From assembly GCF_026210795.1 (NCBI RefSeq), contig NC_089433.1, forward strand, positions 1,451,001-1,515,000: DNA of 64,000 bases, in the 5' to 3' direction. The DNA comes from Rhizophagus irregularis. Lineage: Eukaryota > Glomeromycota > Glomeromycetes > Glomerales > Glomeraceae. Below are positions 59,075-64,000 of the stretch, piece after piece (position 1 is the stretch's first letter; every line of letters begins with the position of its first letter). The position numbers and the translations under genes were made by a program. The notes beneath the pieces were generated by a model. The model was not told where the DNA came from. It searched no databases and saw only the letters and a list, made by a program, of their open reading frames with translations.

Positions 59075-59665
59075 ATGTCGGACAATAATTTTAATTATGA
59101 CAACTTTGTACGAAACCCTCCCAACCCTGATAATGTTACTGAAATTTTTTCACATGAATCCTTATTTTCTTCTTCTAGTAACACTTCTCCTATCCCCAAC
59201 TCATTTAATATTTCCTCCTTTAATGTTAATGGCCTTAAAATGTATGGTCAGACTAAATTAGAAGAAATTTCCTCTTTTTTTTTCTTAAAACATATTTCCT
59301 TTGGTGGTATCATTGATACTCATCTCCACCCTAAACAAATGAAGTTTTTATCCAAACGTCTTTCTAATTATACTGTGTTTTTCTCGAATTTGGATACTTC
59401 TAAACAAATTCTTTCTTCTGGTGGTGTTTCCCTTTTTATAGAAAATTCTCTTGCTTCACATGTACAAGATTTTAAATCCTATTCTTCACGACTGCTTTCT
59501 GTAGATTTATATTTCAAAGGCAATGTTAAATTGCGTATATTTGTTATTTATATCCCTTCCCCTGCTGAAAGTGTTTTGCGCACTGACACTATTGATTTGC
59601 TTATTTAACAACTTATCCTTACTAAACAAGCTGGTTTTTATCATGCTGTTTGTGGCGATTTTAAT
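59075..59665 (+). pseudogene. LINE copy 3 ORF2 endonuclease, N-terminal part
   Basis: It starts at ATG 59075 (MSDNNFNYDNFVRNPP). FNISSFNVNGLKMYG marks the beginning of an APE-type endonuclease, and GGVSLFIENSL and VIYIPSPAE follow. A TAA at 59606-59608 replaces the Gln of copy 1 (CAA to TAA). The frame then continues without shift through YHAVCGDFN into the next segment. The protein would nick target DNA. Confidence 0.82.
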
Positions 59666-62593
59666 ATGCATTTAGATAAATATTATTCTATTTATTTTAA
59701 TCAACCCCAAATTGCTTCGAAACATATACACCGATTACTCTTTCATCTCCTTTCTCATGGTTATGAAGATTTTACACCTATTAATCTTTCCGACTCTTTA
59801 GGTACCTTTCATCGCAATGACCACATTACTTGTGTTGATTATGTATGGTCCTGCCCTCTTCTTAAAGGATTTGCTCTTACTGCTTGTATTTTTAATGCTC
59901 AAGACATCTGCACATCTGATCATAACCCTGTCATCACATATTATGATATGTCTTTACTTTTTGCCTCTACCAAATTGGCTCGTGCTCGTCAACTTAAGCG
60001 CCAAACCTGTCGCGTCTTCAAATTTGATTCTGTAACTGACACTCAATGGACGGAATTCGCTGACAAAGCTGATGCTTTATGTGATGTTTCATCTTCAACC
60101 TTTTCCTCCTGGCATATCAACCAAATGTGCGAATATCTTCAATCACGAATCCTCAAAGCTGCCAACGTTACTTTACCCTCTTCTATTGTTGGCAACAACT
60201 ATACTCCTAAAGTTCCTAAAGATCTGGAAATTTTAACACAACATTATCAGTTTTTAAATCGCCTAATGCATTCGATACGTCTTTTGCGCAAATATCCTTC
60301 AACTTATTCTGCTGCTCATGAACATAAGTGGTCTATACATTTGCATAGAATTCAAAATATTTTCCAATTATATAAGAAAGTTTTTACTTTCATCCCTATT
60401 TTGCCCTCTTCTCTTTCATTGTGTCGCCATGACAATTTCAAGTCACTTCTTGACGATTTATCCAATATTTCGAAATCCTTACGGGGATTTCACTTACTTC
60501 AAGAAAAAGAATTTCAAGACTCCTCTATTCGTGCTCATTTAGACGATAGAAATAATAATTTTGAGACTGACCTTTCCTCTTTTATCGATTCAGCGCTTTC
60601 TCGTACTCGTCGCCGCATCACTTTGGATCGTGTCTTCCTCGACCATCCTACTCAACCTCAGTTATTAACTGATCCCAAAGATGTAAATGATGCTGTTGTT
60701 AACCATTTCCAAAACTTTGTACCTATAAAGTCCACTCCTCCTGTATCCATCGATACATTACCTGATAGATGGTCTTCTGCCTACCAACCTATGGATGATG
60801 TGTCCTCCTCTATCTATGATTCTTTAATGAATCCCCCCACCCTTGACGAATGGTTATCCACCGTCTCTTCCACTCCTAACGGTAAAGCCTCTGGTCCTTC
60901 CATGATTACCTATGAAATGCTTAAACACCTTGGAACCCGTACCTCGGCTCTGCTCCTGATATTAATTCAAGCATGCCTCTCCAAAGCTGATATTCCTGAC
61001 TTATGGCGACAAGCAATGGTTTTTCCCATCCCTAAACCTCACGAATGGAAATGTCAATTAAAAAATACTCGCCCTATCACCTTACTTGAAGTGATTAGGA
61101 AATCTCTTGTCAAACTTTTCTATAATCGCCTGTCTACTATTATGGCTTCACATGATGTTCTAAAAGGTGGTAACTTCGCTGGTCTTCCTGGTGGTTCTTG
61201 TCGCGACCCTATCATTACTCTGGAATCTATTATCCATGATGCTGATGTCAACAAAAACCCACTTTGGATTCTTTCCCAAGATATCTCTAAAGCTTTTGAC
61301 TCGGTCGATCTGACAATGTTACGTTTTGCTTTAGAGCGTATACGTCTTCCAGCTTCCGCTGTTAAGTTTATCTTATCGCTTTTCATGAAACGCACTAATC
61401 GCGTTTTCACCGCTCATGGATCTACGCCTGCTTATAGGGTTCGCATTGGTATTGACCAAGGCGAAGTTATCTCTCCTCTTTTATGGGTTATTTATATTGA
61501 TCCCTTACTTACTGTTTTGAAAAATGAAATGATGGACCCTTATGTTCTTTCTACACCGTCTTTAATTGATTCTTCAAGTCCTTCTCTTGATTTGAAGATT
61601 AATAATTTAGTATTTATGGATGACTCTACTCTTATTTCCTCGTCAAAAGCTGGCATGGAATTTATGTTATCCATTACTGAAGAATTTTATCAGATCAATA
61701 ACACTTCTGCCAATCATAACAAATATGTGTTAATCACTAATTCGTTGCTTTTGACTTCGAATTCCACTTTACTCCCTATTACTTTTAACTTGGATTTATC
61801 CTCTTTAAATAGTGTTCCTTCTATTACTATTACCCCAATTTCCATGACAACTTCTTTTCGTTTTTTAGGTGTCTGGTTCAACATTAAAAGCTCCCGGGAT
61901 TTTGTCAAAAAGCAACTCAAACGTGAATGCTGCTTATTCGCAGCGACTATTCGCCCCGCAAAGCTCTCTTCCAAACAAGTTGTGTATTTACATAATGCTA
62001 TCCTTATACCGAAACTTGAATACCGGATGCAAGTTACTCACTTATCTGAATCTGACTGTCACCTAATAACGAGAAGTATACGATTTGTTGTAAAGCATAA
62101 AGCAAACTTTTCTCTTTCTTTACCCAATTCCATTTTATTTTTGTCTTATGCCTTGGGCTTGATTAATTTGTTTGCTCATCAACGACAATGTCATATTACT
62201 AATTTATTTTTAATGGCTAATTCTTCTTCTGTTTTTATTCAATCTCTTTTTATTTATAGATTGAGTTTAATTCAATATAATTTTTTGATTCCTATTTCTC
62301 CCCTTTTAATTAAAGATTGGTCTATATGGTCTTCTCTATTTTCTTTCAAGAAAGATTATATCGCATGCACTATTGCTCTCTTGTCTTCTACTCCTTTTCG
62401 TTTGCTTCATACTCAACTATCGAAGCTTCCGAATTTGTCCTTGTTAGATGGACGCGTTCCTTTATTTGAATGCATGACGCCTAAAGCCTTTAAAGCCTAT
62501 TTTCCCATCCTGCGTAAACAACAACTGTTTTATTTATCTCAGCTTCGTTACTCCCCAAGGAACTCATTTAATTTCCTGGAAGGCTTACTATGA
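59666..62593 (+). pseudogene. LINE copy 3 ORF2: endonuclease end and reverse transcriptase (975 open codons)
   Basis: This is the longest open frame in the window; the first Met is that of GDFNMHL, so it is an internal start. Endonuclease motifs VDYVWS and SDHNPVITYY come early. Reverse transcriptase follows: NTRPITLLEVIRKSL, GLPGGSCRDPIITLE, LSQDISKAFDSVD (Asp 539), GIDQGEVISPLLW, VFMDDSTLIS (Asp 652 and 653) and FRFLGVWFN. All catalytic acids are kept. An extra C near 62550 (CTTCGTTACTCCCCAAGG) shifts the frame and ends it at NFLEGLL. Upstream it is cut off by the TAA at 59606-59608. It would act in target-primed reverse transcription. Confidence 0.88.
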
Positions 62594-62606
62594 CAATTTG
62601 GTATGA

Positions 62607-64000
62607 CGATGTGGCCCTGGCCGTATCCCTTATTGGTACAAAGATATTCAACAAGCTACCACTATTCCTGACTCCAATAATCGTTTCCTGGATCAGTTTA
62701 ATTTTACGCCTACGATTGACTCTTCCTTTTATGATTTGACTCCTTGTTTATCTTCTCCTCCTACTACAAAAAATTGGATTGTCACGTTGGACGATTATGG
62801 TTCTCCCATTTTTGGCAAACAACTTTTAGTCCAAGCTAGTCGTGGTACTTGTTCTATTGTTCACTGGATTTCTCCTGATTGTGAATCTTCACCTGGTGAT
62901 CTCATCAGACTTTCTCCTTGCCCTGGTTGCGCTGCTCACATTCCTCTGCCTCCTTTCAAAAAACGGAATGCTGATTTAACCCTTTGTACACCTAAGGTCT
63001 CTCTACAACATTCGCTTATTCTGCCCACTACCAATGAGCGGATTAAACGTACTACTTCTGAAGTGACTTCCTCTTTTACTTGGGCTGATATAGAAGATGG
63101 TGTCCGTCTTTATTGTAGTAGATTGGAATTTGATTTTAATTCTTCTCCAGCAGATACCGTTGTAACTTCCGTTACTCCTGTTACTATTGAATCATCGGCT
63201 GCTGCTGTTTTTGCTAACTCCCCGTTGGTCATTTCTTCAGACTCGTGTTACATCTTTTTCACTGATGGGTCTCTTATTAATTTAGACACTCCCGATGTTT
63301 CTATGGGCTGGTCTTGGATGCAAATAGTCCCTGATGCAGGCTTTCCCAACTCCATCGCCACTTATGCTCACGGTCTTATTCGTGATAATCCTTCTTCTTC
63401 TCGTGCTGAAGCTGCTGCTATTTACGCTGTTTTAACTATCTTTCCTCGTGATTCTGAAGTCACTATTTATACTGACTCGCAAACTGCCATTGATGGCCTT
63501 CGAAGTTGTTTTTCCTCTATCTACTCAAATAGTCATTTGTACTATAAAACCACAAATTTTGAACTTTGGGCTATTATCGAGCGAACCATCCTCTCTAAAA
63601 ATTTGACTGTCCTTCCCGTCAAAGTTAAAGCTCATTCTGGCAATTATTTAAACGATTTTGCTGATTCCTTGACCAATACTGCTCATACTGCGTCATCCAG
63701 TATTTTGATCTCTGGAATGGACCTGGCCTCTGCCCATGATTTTGTCTTAATTTATGACAATGATGTTGTCTGTGAATCTAATCCGTGACACCTTCTAAAA
63801 CAATACTATCAAACGCAGTTAATGCGCGATTTGTTAAACTTAACGCGCTTTCACTTTATTTCTTTATTATCAACTAATATAGATTATATTGTTGACTGGG
63901 AACTTACTTGGTTCACTCTAAATTTCAAGCCCTCCCATGACGCGTCCTTTGCTCCTGAGCACGCTTCAAGACACCTTACCTTTAAATTCAAACTTTTCTT
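62607..64000 (+). pseudogene. LINE copy 3 ORF2 RNase H region, reaches window edge
   Basis: The frame opens after a TGA at 62604-62606; the first Met is at 62736. The linker has CPGCAAHIPLPP. Counting from that Met, the four catalytic acids of RNase H are FFTDGS (Asp 177), RAEAAAIYA (Glu 225), IYTDSQ (Asp 247) and NDFADSL (Asp 310). A TGA at 63786-63788 stands where copy 1 has Arg (CGA to TGA), and the frame then continues with HLLKQYYQTQLMRDLL to the edge. The zinc motif lies beyond the window. Confidence 0.85.

Larger units (their letters stand above)
56738..64000 (+). mobile_element. LINE copy 3, 5' complete, runs off the right edge, inactive
   Basis: It starts with CTCTCCTGAATTTTTCAAAA and has the same leader as copy 1, then ORF1, ORF1b and ORF2 as far as the RNase H end. 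The orientation is opposite to copies 1 and 2. Breaks: a short T run at about 57430, a 25-bp tandem duplication at 58099-58148, stops at 59606, 62604 and 63786, and a shift near 62550. The 3' end lies outside the window. Confidence 0.87.

Overview
The window looks like nuclear DNA of an arbuscular mycorrhizal fungus of the Rhizophagus/Glomus kind. The grounds are the very high A+T content, short (about 60-110 nt) GT-AG introns, a MATA-type HMG-box gene, and layer on layer of hAT, LINE and MITE remains. This assignment is an inference from gene content; nothing in the window proves the species. Only one gene looks like an intact host gene: the HMG-box protein on the minus strand at 8360-9547. 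Almost everything else recognisable is a decayed or nested mobile element, separated by A+T-rich low-complexity DNA.

Layout. 1-803: a frameshifted primase-like (AEP, PrimPol/UL52-type) gene fragment. 1149-1610: short tandem repeats. 2520-5143: a decayed hAT transposase gene split by a 527-bp foldback element. 5.2-8.3 kb: A+T-rich spacer. 8360-9547: HMG-box gene. 9.6-17.1 kb: spacer with low-complexity tracts, one unassigned 153-codon ORF and a palindromic repeat block (14.7-15.1 kb). 17.1-18.9 kb: a very old LINE with MITEs inserted in it.

19.7-29.85 kb: a decayed gene of unknown family, split by an 8.3-kb composite element (19909-28173, termini CACTGGTC, 3-bp duplication AAT). That element holds a 2.8-kb satellite (about 20170-22945), a complete but inactivated 3.9-kb hAT transposon (23157-27030, 8-bp duplication, eleven-exon transposase) and a small MITE. 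30.1-39.5 kb: LTR-like DNA, subterminal-repeat blocks, several MITEs (two with perfect 8-bp duplications) and two tandem-repeat arrays. 39571-41460: an intronless SNF2 helicase pseudogene in which nearly every stop fits a C-to-T or G-to-A change. 42-45.5 kb: minisatellites and MITEs.

45.5-64 kb: three copies of one LINE family. Each should carry ORF1 (two RRMs plus a zinc knuckle), ORF1b (coiled coils) and ORF2 (endonuclease, reverse transcriptase, RNase H, zinc motif). Copy 1 (minus) is full length. Copy 2 (minus) is a 3' fragment joined head-to-tail to copy 1. Copy 3 (plus) runs off the right edge. Each copy has its own frameshifts and stops, so none looks able to move by itself. A 293-bp palindromic element and about 1.3 kb of GC-richer DNA with a LINE-like tail lie between copies 2 and 3.
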